A stretch of DNA of 64,000 nucleotides, taken from NCBI RefSeq assembly GCF_040222815.1, contig NZ_JAVKCH010000001.1, forward strand, positions 124,001 to 188,000. Reading direction: 5' to 3'. The DNA is from Imperialibacter sp040222815. Lineage in GTDB: Bacteria > Bacteroidota > Bacteroidia > Cytophagales > Cyclobacteriaceae. Shown here piece after piece: positions 44,947-53,265 of the stretch (the first letter of the stretch is position 1; the number at the start of each line of letters is the position of its first letter). A program made the position numbers and the translations under genes. A model generated the notes under the pieces. The model had not been told where the DNA came from, did no database searches, and saw only the letters and a list, made by a program, of their open reading frames with translations.

Positions 44947-45522
44947 ATGGAAAAAATCAAAGGTTACACGTATGGACAAGTTGCAAAATCGCCTGTATCA
45001 TTAACGGACTTGGACTTGCTAAAAAAAACAGTGCTCTTTTCAGCTGATGACGAGAAATATCTACGGCTGGCAGGAGAGGTACTAAAAGATCAAACGAATG
45101 AAGTACTTGATTTATGGTATGGGTTTGTTGGAGGCAACGAACACTTAGTTCACTACTTCGGAAAGGGCGGCAAGCCGGACATGGATTATCTGGCGGCAGT
45201 AAGGGTGCGGTTTGGCCAGTGGATTGTGGACTTGTGCAACAGGCCGTACGACCAGGACTGGCTTAATTACCAGCACGAAATTGCTTTGCGTCATCACAGT
45301 ACGAAGAAAAACAAGACCGATGGGGCAGAGGCAGTGCCTATCATTCACTATCGCTACCTGGTGGCATTCATTTTTCCAATTACCGCAACAATCAAAGACT
45401 TCCTTACAAAAAAAGGGCAGGATGCTGAAACGGTAGAGAAAATGTATGCGGCCTGGTTCAAAGCAGTAACGTTAACGGTCATTCTCTGGACTTATCCTTA
45501 TATCAATAAGAACGAATTTTAA
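44947..45522 (+). CDS. protoglobin-family heme protein
   Basis: 191 residues, a single protoglobin domain. Typical segments are LDLWYGFVGGNEHLVHYF, RFGQWIVDLCNRPYDQDWLN and YQHEIALRHHSTKKNKTD, then IHYRYLVAFIFPI. Candidate heme-ligating histidines are 110, 116 and 117. Protoglobins bind O2, NO or CO and some handle reactive nitrogen. It stands first in an operon with DUF2024, a thioredoxin-like protein and a MarR regulator, behind a strong promoter with a palindromic operator, so its synthesis is likely induced by a signal the regulator senses. Confidence 0.92.
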   Translation: MEKIKGYTYGQVAKSPVSLTDLDLLKKTVLFSADDEKYLRLAGEVLKDQTNEVLDLWYGFVGGNEHLVHYFGKGGKPDMDYLAAVRVRFGQWIVDLCNRPYDQDWLNYQHEIALRHHSTKKNKTDGAEAVPIIHYRYLVAFIFPITATIKDFLTKKGQDAETVEKMYAAWFKAVTLTVILWTYPYINKNEF

Positions 45523-45589
45523 GCACTTTAAAATAGCTGGGTTATGATACAGCATCTAATCCAGCTATCCATTCTAAAATCTGATCAGT

Positions 45590-45853
45590 ATGAAAGTAGC
45601 AGTTTGGGATACCTATGTGAAAAAGCAAAATGGAACAGTAATGAATTTTGATATCATGGTTCCTGATTCTCTAAAAGACGAAAAGGTAATTTACGGATAT
45701 GGGAAAGAGTACTTGCAAACTAAATCTATCGATGGTTATGAACTTACATCCGAAGAATGCGCTTTTTGTCATATTGAGCAGGCAACGGATGAGATCATCC
45801 AGGGCATTGATGACAAGGGGTACTTTATTATTGAACTCAAAAATTGCCAGTGA
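45590..45853 (+). CDS. DUF2024-family protein
   Basis: 87 residues matching the DUF2024 pattern: MKVAVWDTYVKKQNGTVMNF, YGKEYLQTKSIDGYELTSEE, and CAFCHIEQATDEIIQ near the C-terminus. The family is small, cytoplasmic and of unknown function; the CAFCH pair could bind metal or undergo thiol chemistry. It lies 67 bases after the protoglobin gene and its stop overlaps the start of the thioredoxin-like gene, so it is part of the same operon. Confidence 0.9.
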   Translation: MKVAVWDTYVKKQNGTVMNFDIMVPDSLKDEKVIYGYGKEYLQTKSIDGYELTSEECAFCHIEQATDEIIQGIDDKGYFIIELKNCQ

Positions 45854-46481
45854 CTTTTGATCTTAAGTACTCTGACGTATTGCAAGGCTCGTTTAAACCT
45901 GCTGACCTCAATCTGATGATGGTTTTTCAGGTGAACTGCCCGGGTTGTTTTTTGCAGGGCTTCCCGCAAATCATGAGTTGGCATTCTAAGTATAAGGACA
46001 AGCTATCTTGCTTTGCCCTGTCAACAGCATTCGAGGATTTTGAATTAAATACCATAGAAAATACCAGACTCCTCCTGAAGAAGAACATTTTGGTGGGTGA
46101 AACTAAAAAAGAATTTGATGCGAGGAACCTCAAATGGGAAGCGCACATCCCTTTTCCAGTGCTTATCGACACCATGACTACCAGAGCAGAAATGCTCCAG
46201 CCGCATTATATAGAGGGAGTCATTTCAAATCATCGTCAATTTGGTGTTGTTTCACAACCAGAATTGGCACAAGTCAAAGTATCACTTCAGAACTATTTCA
46301 ATCATTACGAGCAATGTGGGTTACTTTCGCTACCAATTTATTGCGTGGAACTCCTACTTTTATTCTATTTGACAGCCGGATGGAGATACTCTTTCAATGG
46401 TTTGGGCACCTGGATAGCCCTACGATTGAAGAAAAACTGAGGGAGTATTTTGTTATGAATACCGGTTACAACCATGAATAA
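45844..46481 (+). pseudogene. thioredoxin-like protein interrupted by a frameshift
   Basis: The frame starts at a TTG (45844) or, more likely, the GTG at 45850 that overlaps the DUF2024 stop. It encodes a thioredoxin-fold protein with a redox pair in QVNCPGCFLQGFP. At about 46314 it loses frame: reading one base back (MWVTFATNLLRGTPTFILFD, IEEKLREYFVMNTGYNHE) restores the cis-Pro strand TPTF and the end of the fold, stopping at 46481, inside the MarR start. As read, the protein would end at 46440 with a hydrophobic tail of no sense. No slippery site is seen; deletion or sequencing error. Confidence 0.7.
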
Positions 46482-47085
46482 ATCGCCTTTTAACCTCGAC
46501 CAACAAAACGAAAATACAGACAGCCGGATCATCGCCGCACTTGAGCGAATATCGCAGGCTTTTCGGGTGTTGTTGTGGAATGAAAGCAAGGAGCTTTCCT
46601 TGAGCCCCATACAAATTCAGGTACTTATTTTCCTGCTTCACCATAGTGATGAAAAAAGAAAAGTAACCTATTTGGCTGATGAGTTTAATATGACGAAACC
46701 GACGATCAGCGATACGATAAAGTCTCTCGAACAAAAAGGTCTTATAAGTAAAGCCTACGAACCACACGACACAAGAAGCTATATCATTCATTTGACAAAT
46801 GAAGGCAAAGCCATAGCCGGGAGAACTGCTGCATTTTCCAATCAAATACAAGTGCCCATTAACAAACTGAAAGCTGACGATAAGGAAAACCTATTGCTGA
46901 GTTTGATAGGCGTCATTGATCACCTGAATAAGACTGGTGTAATTACAATTCAGCGAATGTGTTTGTCGTGTGTGCATTTTAAACCAGGGGAAGGAAAGCA
47001 ACCTCACTTCTGTAAGCTACTTAATAAAAACCTGGAAAATTCGGAGTTGCGAATTGATTGTCCGGAACATCAGCTGTCGAACTGA
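46474..47085 (+). CDS. MarR-family regulator with C-terminal four-cysteine cluster
   Basis: 203 residues. The winged helix is in the middle (TYLADEFNMTKPTISDTIKSLEQKG, KAYEPHDTRSYIIHLTNEG). Beyond the usual MarR end, residues 163-199 carry CLSC...HFC...DCPEH (Cys163, 166, 180, 196), spaced as an Fe-S or zinc site. An Fe-S cluster would let it sense O2, NO or peroxide, fitting the protoglobin gene ahead. It overlaps the repaired thioredoxin-like gene by 8 bases and is the last gene of the operon. The likely target is the palindrome at 44892-44912. Confidence 0.85.
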   Translation: MNKSPFNLDQQNENTDSRIIAALERISQAFRVLLWNESKELSLSPIQIQVLIFLLHHSDEKRKVTYLADEFNMTKPTISDTIKSLEQKGLISKAYEPHDTRSYIIHLTNEGKAIAGRTAAFSNQIQVPINKLKADDKENLLLSLIGVIDHLNKTGVITIQRMCLSCVHFKPGEGKQPHFCKLLNKNLENSELRIDCPEHQLSN

Positions 47086-47135
47086 CTTGCCAGATACAGG
47101 AAAGTTGATCACAAAATACTGACTTTAACTATTGA

Positions 47136-47216
47136 CGTAAGCAAGGAGGGCAGCAAATGTTTGACATACGCTATTTCTATGAAAACATATCACAGGATAA
47201 AGTGATCGTGCGCTAG
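47136..47216 (+). pseudogene. C-terminal remnant of a duplicate of the gene at 39792
   Basis: After an in-frame TGA the codons read RKQGGQQMFDIRYFYENI... and end in TAG at 47214, matching the tail of the membrane protein at 39792-40289 (GAQQMFDIHHFYEDITRDKV) in about 17 of 23 positions. Nothing upstream resembles the rest of that protein. It is a leftover of a deleted or truncated second copy, not a gene. Confidence 0.75.
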
Positions 47217-47323
47217 GCCATTGAAAAGAGCCTTCCAGGCCGAAAAGGCTTGCCTGAGCAGAAAGCACAAGGGATTGTCTACGGGGCAGTATGACCCATT
47301 AAAAGTGTAAAGGTGATCTGGCG

Positions 47324-50300
47324 CTAGTTCTTGATCAACCTGGCAGAGCGAACAGAACTACCATCAAAGACCTGAAGGACATAAACCCCGGGTTTGGCAT
47401 CCGAAATATCGATTAACGCAAATTTGTCTTTGATTGTAATTGACGCCTGCACAATCTGCCCCAGACTGTTGCATAGCCTGATTTGAGATAAGTTAAAATG
47501 ATCCACTGACAATGTGAACCTCCCGTCGGAAGGATTGGGAAAAACATGGAGGACATCTGTGTGATCAAACTTCACAAGTGCAATCGGCGAATAGTCAAAT
47601 TTTCCATCAAAATCGGTTTGCTTCAGTCTATAATAGGATCTCGTTGTAAATGGACTGGTATCGACTATCTCATATTGTTGTGGTGTTTGTGTGGTTCCTG
47701 CTCCATTTACAATAGCCACCTGCTCCCAATTTTCAGCATCCTTAGATTTTTCAATAGTGAAAAAATCGTTGTTGAGTTCAGAAGCCGTACGCCATTTTAC
47801 AGTCACATAAGACCCACTTGCAAATGCCTCAAATGAAGTGAGCTCTATAGGCAAAGGTGAAGATATATCAGTGTTGCCCAGGGTAAAGCGATCTCCGTTC
47901 TGGAAGTTAACACTTGAGAAAACAGCAATATTACCGGAAACAGTGCCAACGACAGGAGCGACATCATTGTCAGCAAAACCATCGCCATCCCGGTCAATCA
48001 GGAGCCTCAGGTTAGAGCCGAGGGGATTTCCTATGCCATTGAAATCAAAAGATATAGAAACCGTTCCCACATCACCCGTCTCACTGACCCTCCAAATTCT
48101 GTCATAACGCTGTTCAATGATTATTCCATCGACACCCGAAGTGGTACCGGTAAGGGCGGCATTGTCATGCCCCCACATCAAATACTCGTTGTTTCCAAGT
48201 GCGCTGGGGTTCCACATTCTCACGATGCCAAACCCCCGGGCATCTTTATGAAAGCTACCATCACTGGCCTGGCCAATGCCCGCTACCTGGTAATCGAAGT
48301 TCCCATTGCCTGGCGTGTCCATCGCATGAAAATCATTGGCAATAGCGATTCCATATTTTGAGGATAAATAATTGCTTAAAATTATTCTCTTAATGTTGTC
48401 CAGGACAGAACTAAAAACTATCGTTTCAGCAATGTCACCTTCAAGAAACCGATCCGGAGTGCTACCGGCAGCATTAACAGTTCCACCAATATATAACGGA
48501 GTGTTGTGAGAGGTGATCGGACCAGCATAAGAATCCGTAGAAGGGCCACTTTCGTTGACAAAGTGTTGCATCCCCGGATCAGCATATATACCCGTGTGAA
48601 TGGCATTTACCCCGTAAGAAATGGCACTTTGCGCTTCGTTACCCAGTGCGTCAATTGCAAACGATACGCTCTGTAGATTATTGTTTCTTAGCAGCGCATA
48701 TCCATTAAACCCAGCAACACCCGATTGAATTTTGGAAAGAAACGACGCATAGGCAGTAGAAGAAGCTGCCAAATTGCCCACAGTGATCAGAGTTACGTTT
48801 TGAATATCAAGGGATGCATCGTCAGCAACTTGCAAATAATCAGAATTTGCGTTTACAAACTGAACTGCCGGAAACCCGTTTAACTGGCCGGTTCTAAAAA
48901 CTGGTTCACTTCCAGAGGCGGCTGCAGCATCGTTGCCATATCCTGAAAGGTCAGTCCATGCCGTCACATTCGTGCCTGTTGCCTGATTAATCGTATTGGC
49001 ATCTAGCCAAAGCCTGACATCGCCCGATGCGGTGGTACTCCCAATCCCGCCTGGCCCGGAATTTCCCGACGAGAAGCTACCGGTAGGGGCAATAGGAAAC
49101 GCTCCACAATTTGCCGTACAAGTCACAGCAAATGTACCACAAACCTGACTCAGCGATCCACCATTGAAAAATTGGATGGTGGGGTCAGCTCCGCCGTTCC
49201 CCAGGTTCATCACGCCCTCGCCGCATAAGGTAGCATTTGTCCAGTCAATGTAGATATCGTCTGCGCCGAAAGAGAGGTTATTGATAATAGTGATGCTGTT
49301 GCCAGACAATACCAGGTCATCGGAATTTGAAAAATTTCCATTTTCAGCAACCTCAAAGTACCCCAAATTAACAAGGTCTTCATTCACAGTGAGCGTTCCG
49401 CCATCTGCTATGAGTGTGTATCCGGCGAGCATCAGCTCCTCGGTGGAAGTAAGCAATCCGCCGTCCGCTATCACAATATCACCTGTATGATAGAACATTT
49501 GATCGGTTGACCCCGTGAATGTGCCAACATTAGCCAGTGGCAAGTCATCAGGTGACTGCGAACACGGATCGTTGTCGTTGACGTTATCAATAGCAATGGT
49601 ATGCCCATTTTGAATCACCACATTATTGGCTCTTCTCGGATAAACGCCCACCGGCACGGCCCCACTGGAACCATCTGGAGTATAAGACCATGCCGTATTC
49701 GATTCCCAGGCAGTTGGCCCCGCCAGGCGTGAGTAAAATGTATTTCCCTGAAGCCCCGTATCCTCGAAGGTGATAATTTGCCACGGTGCATCGGCCGTTG
49801 AACCTGTGCCGGCACCCCGGGTGATTTGGAGGTTTGTGGAGCTCGTAATTTGATAGGTAAACCAGTTGTGGCCAGAGTTGTCGTCGGTGGAAAAGCTTGT
49901 GCTACCTTGTCGGCCAAAGTTTCCGGGGGCAATTACCCCTGATGCACTTGTGGCAGTAATGGCAACGGGTCGTGTAGTGACGCCTGCTGTGAAATTTTGT
50001 GTACCCCTTGTCACAGTTGAGCCATCCGTAAATTCAACTACGTAGGTTACAAAGTTCATATTGGATGTTGTGCCTGCCCTCGTGTAAGTCACGGTTGACG
50101 CATTTGTTAGCTCAGTACGGGGTAAATCAAAGGCATTTATGTCTCCCTCCCACCAATGATTACTTACAACGAATGCCTTCGAAAGTGTGCCAATGGCCGG
50201 GGAAATCGTTGCGGTTGTGGACAGCGATCCGGCTGCCAGTGTCGTCACCAGCTTTTTCACCACAGCCCCCTGATATTCAATCACCTGCCAATAGGCTTCT

Positions 50301-50836
50301 TCCATATTAGCTCCACCGGGGCCATTATTGCTAATCATTAGCTGCATATTAGTTGACGTTGTCAGGTTGGCTGACACCCCGTCATCTGCACCAAGCTGCG
50401 AACCGCTCTTTCGTGCGCTAATGAGCACAAAACTTTTCGTGAGATCCACACACCCAATGGTCACATCAACGGGCGTTCCTCTGGCAATATTTGTGGAAGA
50501 ACCGTGTTGTACATAAACACCGCTTTCAAACTCAAAAACCTCCCAGCTGATAGAAACCACGCCTGTATTCCCCGTTCGTGCAAAGGTTAACGTAGTAGCA
50601 TTGGTGATGGCACCCCCAACTTGAAAGTGCTGTGGTTGATTAGAATCAATGGTGGAAGAGAAGACAAGAAAAGACTTCGACCTGTCAATTGCGGTAATGG
50701 CAATTGTCCTGGTGGTACTTCCATTGGCTATCGTAGTTGTGCCAGATTGTTTCCTGGAAAATTCAGCTCCATAGGAAGCACCAATTGATAGCGAAAAGGC
50801 CAGAAATAATATAAAACGCATCGCCAAAAATCTCAT
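47324..50836 (-). CDS. large T9SS-secreted protein with LamG-like domain
   Basis: 1170 residues. After a signal peptide (RFILFLAFSLSIGASYG; an in-frame ATG at 50821 may be the true start) comes a repetitive beta region (residues 30-370). About 600-830 form a concanavalin/LamG-like domain (DVRLWLDANTINQATGTNVT, DLSGYGNDAAAASGSEP), then a DUF8202-like part (VAGIGQASDGSFHKDARGFG). The C-terminal 75 residues (VFPNPSDGRFTLSV, GVYVLQVFDGSSVRSARLIK) are a type A T9SS sorting domain, so the protein is exported through the type IX system and is probably cell-surface or released. The ligand is unknown. Confidence 0.9.
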   Translation of the reverse strand: MRFLAMRFILFLAFSLSIGASYGAEFSRKQSGTTTIANGSTTRTIAITAIDRSKSFLVFSSTIDSNQPQHFQVGGAITNATTLTFARTGNTGVVSISWEVFEFESGVYVQHGSSTNIARGTPVDVTIGCVDLTKSFVLISARKSGSQLGADDGVSANLTTSTNMQLMISNNGPGGANMEEAYWQVIEYQGAVVKKLVTTLAAGSLSTTATISPAIGTLSKAFVVSNHWWEGDINAFDLPRTELTNASTVTYTRAGTTSNMNFVTYVVEFTDGSTVTRGTQNFTAGVTTRPVAITATSASGVIAPGNFGRQGSTSFSTDDNSGHNWFTYQITSSTNLQITRGAGTGSTADAPWQIITFEDTGLQGNTFYSRLAGPTAWESNTAWSYTPDGSSGAVPVGVYPRRANNVVIQNGHTIAIDNVNDNDPCSQSPDDLPLANVGTFTGSTDQMFYHTGDIVIADGGLLTSTEELMLAGYTLIADGGTLTVNEDLVNLGYFEVAENGNFSNSDDLVLSGNSITIINNLSFGADDIYIDWTNATLCGEGVMNLGNGGADPTIQFFNGGSLSQVCGTFAVTCTANCGAFPIAPTGSFSSGNSGPGGIGSTTASGDVRLWLDANTINQATGTNVTAWTDLSGYGNDAAAASGSEPVFRTGQLNGFPAVQFVNANSDYLQVADDASLDIQNVTLITVGNLAASSTAYASFLSKIQSGVAGFNGYALLRNNNLQSVSFAIDALGNEAQSAISYGVNAIHTGIYADPGMQHFVNESGPSTDSYAGPITSHNTPLYIGGTVNAAGSTPDRFLEGDIAETIVFSSVLDNIKRIILSNYLSSKYGIAIANDFHAMDTPGNGNFDYQVAGIGQASDGSFHKDARGFGIVRMWNPSALGNNEYLMWGHDNAALTGTTSGVDGIIIEQRYDRIWRVSETGDVGTVSISFDFNGIGNPLGSNLRLLIDRDGDGFADNDVAPVVGTVSGNIAVFSSVNFQNGDRFTLGNTDISSPLPIELTSFEAFASGSYVTVKWRTASELNNDFFTIEKSKDAENWEQVAIVNGAGTTQTPQQYEIVDTSPFTTRSYYRLKQTDFDGKFDYSPIALVKFDHTDVLHVFPNPSDGRFTLSVDHFNLSQIRLCNSLGQIVQASITIKDKFALIDISDAKPGVYVLQVFDGSSVRSARLIKN

Positions 50837-51167
50837 TTCTCGTTATTTCAGATTTACTAAAAAACAAACTCTTAAACCTGTCAGAAAGCTGGTGTGAAAT
50901 ATTAAATTGGACGGATAAAACTGCGCAACGCCAGGACAACTTACACTGCGGCGTTGGCGTTAAGGTAGGCTACTTTTACGAATTGTCATATTTTTTATCA
51001 AAATAGTTGTACAAAACCCAACTATTAGGCTTTATCCGATGCAAAAGTGACAGAAGATAGAAATTGGGCTAAAGGTGAAAGGGAGTAGAAACTACCAGAC
51101 GCCAGTTAATGGATTTAATGCCAATTTCTTTATCATTGTATAACCTTCAACTAAAGTTAATTGACCA
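50837..51167. other. 331-base divergent intergenic region
   Basis: It holds the promoters of the T9SS protein (minus) and the SPOR protein (plus). Two inverted repeats are visible: CAACGCC/GGCGTTG at 50926-50956 and AATAGTTG/CAACTATT at 51002-51026. The second shares ATAGTT...AACTAT with the operator of the protoglobin operon. No further features were recognised. Confidence 0.5.
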
Positions 51168-51800
51168 ATGGCTGAAAATTCTAACGGTAATAACAAGACC
51201 GCAAGCGTCATTATTATCCTGGTGCTGGTACTGGTGGTATTGGCGGGCGGATATTATTTGTTCATGTACAAGCCCGCACAAGAGGCAAAAGAGAAGGCAC
51301 GGTTGGAACAAATAGCCAAAGAAGAGGTCGAGAAAAAGAGACAGGAACTGGAGGCTCAGAAAAAAGTTAAATACGAAAACTTGATTAAAAATGCCGATGC
51401 GGCATTTGCAGAGGAAAACTGGGAAACAGCAAATTCTCTTTATGCTGAAGCTGCCGCTCTTTTGCCGGATCAGCAATATGCCAAAGATCAGTTGGCACTG
51501 GTAAGGGCCAAACTTGATGAATTAGCTGCCAAACAAACACCCGGGACAATTGAAACTGTTGCTTCACCTACAGGACGTTTCTACGTTGTCGTTTCCAGCA
51601 GCGTGGATGGCGACCTGGCCATGGACTATGCCAACAAATTGGCCAAGGAAGGAAACAGCTTGAAAATAATTAACCCTTCCGGCACCAACAAGCTATTTCA
51701 CCGTGTGTCCGTGGGCGATTACCCCACCTGGGACGAAGCCGTAGCAGCTACCTCATCGGCCAGTGCGTTTGGAGAAGGCGTTTGGGTGTTGAAGTATTGA
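51168..51800 (+). CDS. SPOR-domain membrane protein
   Basis: 210 residues. One membrane segment (12-33, ASVIIILVLVLVVLAGGYYLF), a charged coiled-coil stretch (KEKARLEQIAKEEVEKKRQE), a short helical-repeat region (ENWETANSLYAEAAALLPDQ) and a C-terminal SPOR domain (GRFYVVVSSSVDGDLAMDYA, RVSVGDYPTWDEAV). SPOR domains bind denuded glycan strands at the division septum. It is predicted to be an inner-membrane protein with its SPOR domain in the periplasm, acting in cell division or envelope maintenance. Confidence 0.85.
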   Translation: MAENSNGNNKTASVIIILVLVLVVLAGGYYLFMYKPAQEAKEKARLEQIAKEEVEKKRQELEAQKKVKYENLIKNADAAFAEENWETANSLYAEAAALLPDQQYAKDQLALVRAKLDELAAKQTPGTIETVASPTGRFYVVVSSSVDGDLAMDYANKLAKEGNSLKIINPSGTNKLFHRVSVGDYPTWDEAVAATSSASAFGEGVWVLKY

Positions 51801-51880
51801 GATGGTTTGATGGCTAGTTGTTTAAAAAAGATAGAAACCCCTTAGTCTGGAGAAGAAGCGTATCAATAAATATAAATACA

Positions 51881-52948
51881 ATGAAGCTACTTCCATTAGA
51901 TACAGAGGTGGAAACCAAAGCTGTACTTAAAAAAGTAGCGGAAGCCCGTGCCGCATTGGCGGAAATGAAGGGTGTGGCAGGAAACATCCCGAATGAGAGC
52001 ATATTAATTAGTACGCTGGCGCTGCAGGAAGCAAAAGACAGCTCAGCTATAGAGAATATCATCACTACACAGGATGAACTCTATCAGTCTGATGTTGCTA
52101 GCAATAAGTTCAAGACACTGGCTTCAAAGGAGGTGCATCTCTATGCGAAGGCATTGACAGCCGGATATGAGACCGTCAAAGTAGCCGGCATATTGACACA
52201 AAATAACATACGGAAAATTCAGGCCACCATTGAGGAGAACGATGCCGGCTACAGGAAGCTTCCGGGCACGGCGCTAAAAAATGAGCAAACGGGAGAAGTA
52301 GTTTACACTCCGCCACAAGACCCAAGAGAGATTGAAGAGCTCATGGGTAATTTGGAAGGATTTATGAACTCACCAGACTGGTCAGATTGGGATCCTTTGG
52401 TGAAAATGGCAGTGATCCATCATCAGTTTGAAAGCATTCACCCGTTCTATGATGGCAATGGTAGGACTGGAAGGATCATTAACATACTCTATCTGGTAAA
52501 AGAGGGCTTGTTGAATATGCCAATCCTCTATTTAAGCAGGTATATCAATCAAAACAAAAGAGATTATTATAGGCTGCTTCAAAAAACAAGGCGTGAAGAT
52601 TCTTGGGAAGAATGGGTGTTGTTTATGCTTGAAGGGATAGAGCAAACAGCTAGTCAGACCATCGTTTTGATAAAGAATATTAAAGAACTAATGCTTGAGC
52701 GTAAAAGGCAAATGCGCATTGAATTGCCTAAAATCTATAGCCAGGATTTGTTGAACAACATTTTCAGGCATCCATATACAAAGATCGATTTTGTGATGGC
52801 AGATTTAGGTGTTTCCCGACCTACTGCTACGAGGTACCTGGAGGAAATGTGCCGTACAAAGATTCTGAAGCGAGAGAAGTTTGGAAAAGAGAGCTTTTAC
52901 ATCAATGTTTCCTTGTTTGACCTGCTTCTGAGCGTAGCCAAAATGTAA
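51881..52948 (+). CDS. Fic-family AMPylase, class II, with C-terminal winged helix
   Basis: 355 residues from the ATG at 51881. The N-terminal inhibitory helix SSAIEN (54-59) is the class II self-inhibition motif with Glu58, and the Fic motif HPFYDGNGRTGR is complete at 187-198. The C-terminal part (FVMADLGVSRPTATRYLEEM) is a winged helix-turn-helix. Fic enzymes transfer AMP to Ser/Thr/Tyr of proteins; class II members are often self-controlled by the inhibitory helix. The helix-turn-helix implies DNA binding, possibly to the tandem palindromes starting at its own stop codon. Confidence 0.92.
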   Translation: MKLLPLDTEVETKAVLKKVAEARAALAEMKGVAGNIPNESILISTLALQEAKDSSAIENIITTQDELYQSDVASNKFKTLASKEVHLYAKALTAGYETVKVAGILTQNNIRKIQATIEENDAGYRKLPGTALKNEQTGEVVYTPPQDPREIEELMGNLEGFMNSPDWSDWDPLVKMAVIHHQFESIHPFYDGNGRTGRIINILYLVKEGLLNMPILYLSRYINQNKRDYYRLLQKTRREDSWEEWVLFMLEGIEQTASQTIVLIKNIKELMLERKRQMRIELPKIYSQDLLNNIFRHPYTKIDFVMADLGVSRPTATRYLEEMCRTKILKREKFGKESFYINVSLFDLLLSVAKM

Positions 52949-53034
52949 AGAAAATGATGTTTTCTTTACATGTAATCAAAACAAGTAAAGAAAAGTGCCA
53001 TTTTCTTTACACATAAAATGAACACGTAAAGAAA
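52945..53034. repeat. tandem palindromes GTAAAGAAAA-N5/6-TTTTCTTTAC
   Basis: Two perfect 10-bp-arm palindromes (52945-52969, spacer TGATG; 52985-53010, spacer GTGCCA) and a half-site GTAAAGAAA at 53026 repeat with a 40-41-base step. The first overlaps the Fic stop codon. The rest of the 317-base gap before the next gene holds nothing recognisable. Confidence 0.9.
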
Positions 53035-53265
53035 TTGGGGGGTTCGATGAGGTATTCTAAAATGGGAACCTTGGCCTGCACTGTACAACTAACGCACACC
53101 TTAGGTGGCTCCATTCAATGCTGTCAGTTGCCATCGCCCACATCGTAGCTGAGTATCACGAGGAGCTTTTACAATCATTTTACAAACGTTTTACAATTGA
53201 AAAGCTGCGAGGTCATTGGCACCCAATACCTTCATGACATTGTTTCAGCAAAGCAATTTATCGTC

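Noticed and set aside
46309..46317. Programmed ribosomal frameshift in the thioredoxin-like gene
   Set aside because: GAGCAATGTG is not a slippery sequence; simple base loss explains it.
47136..47216. Independent small gene
   Set aside because: No start codon upstream of the matching part, and the peptide equals the tail of the protein at 39792.
52945..53034. Possible miniature CRISPR array
   Set aside because: Each unit is itself a palindrome, the intervals between units are only about 15 bases, there are only two and a half units, and no cas gene is near.
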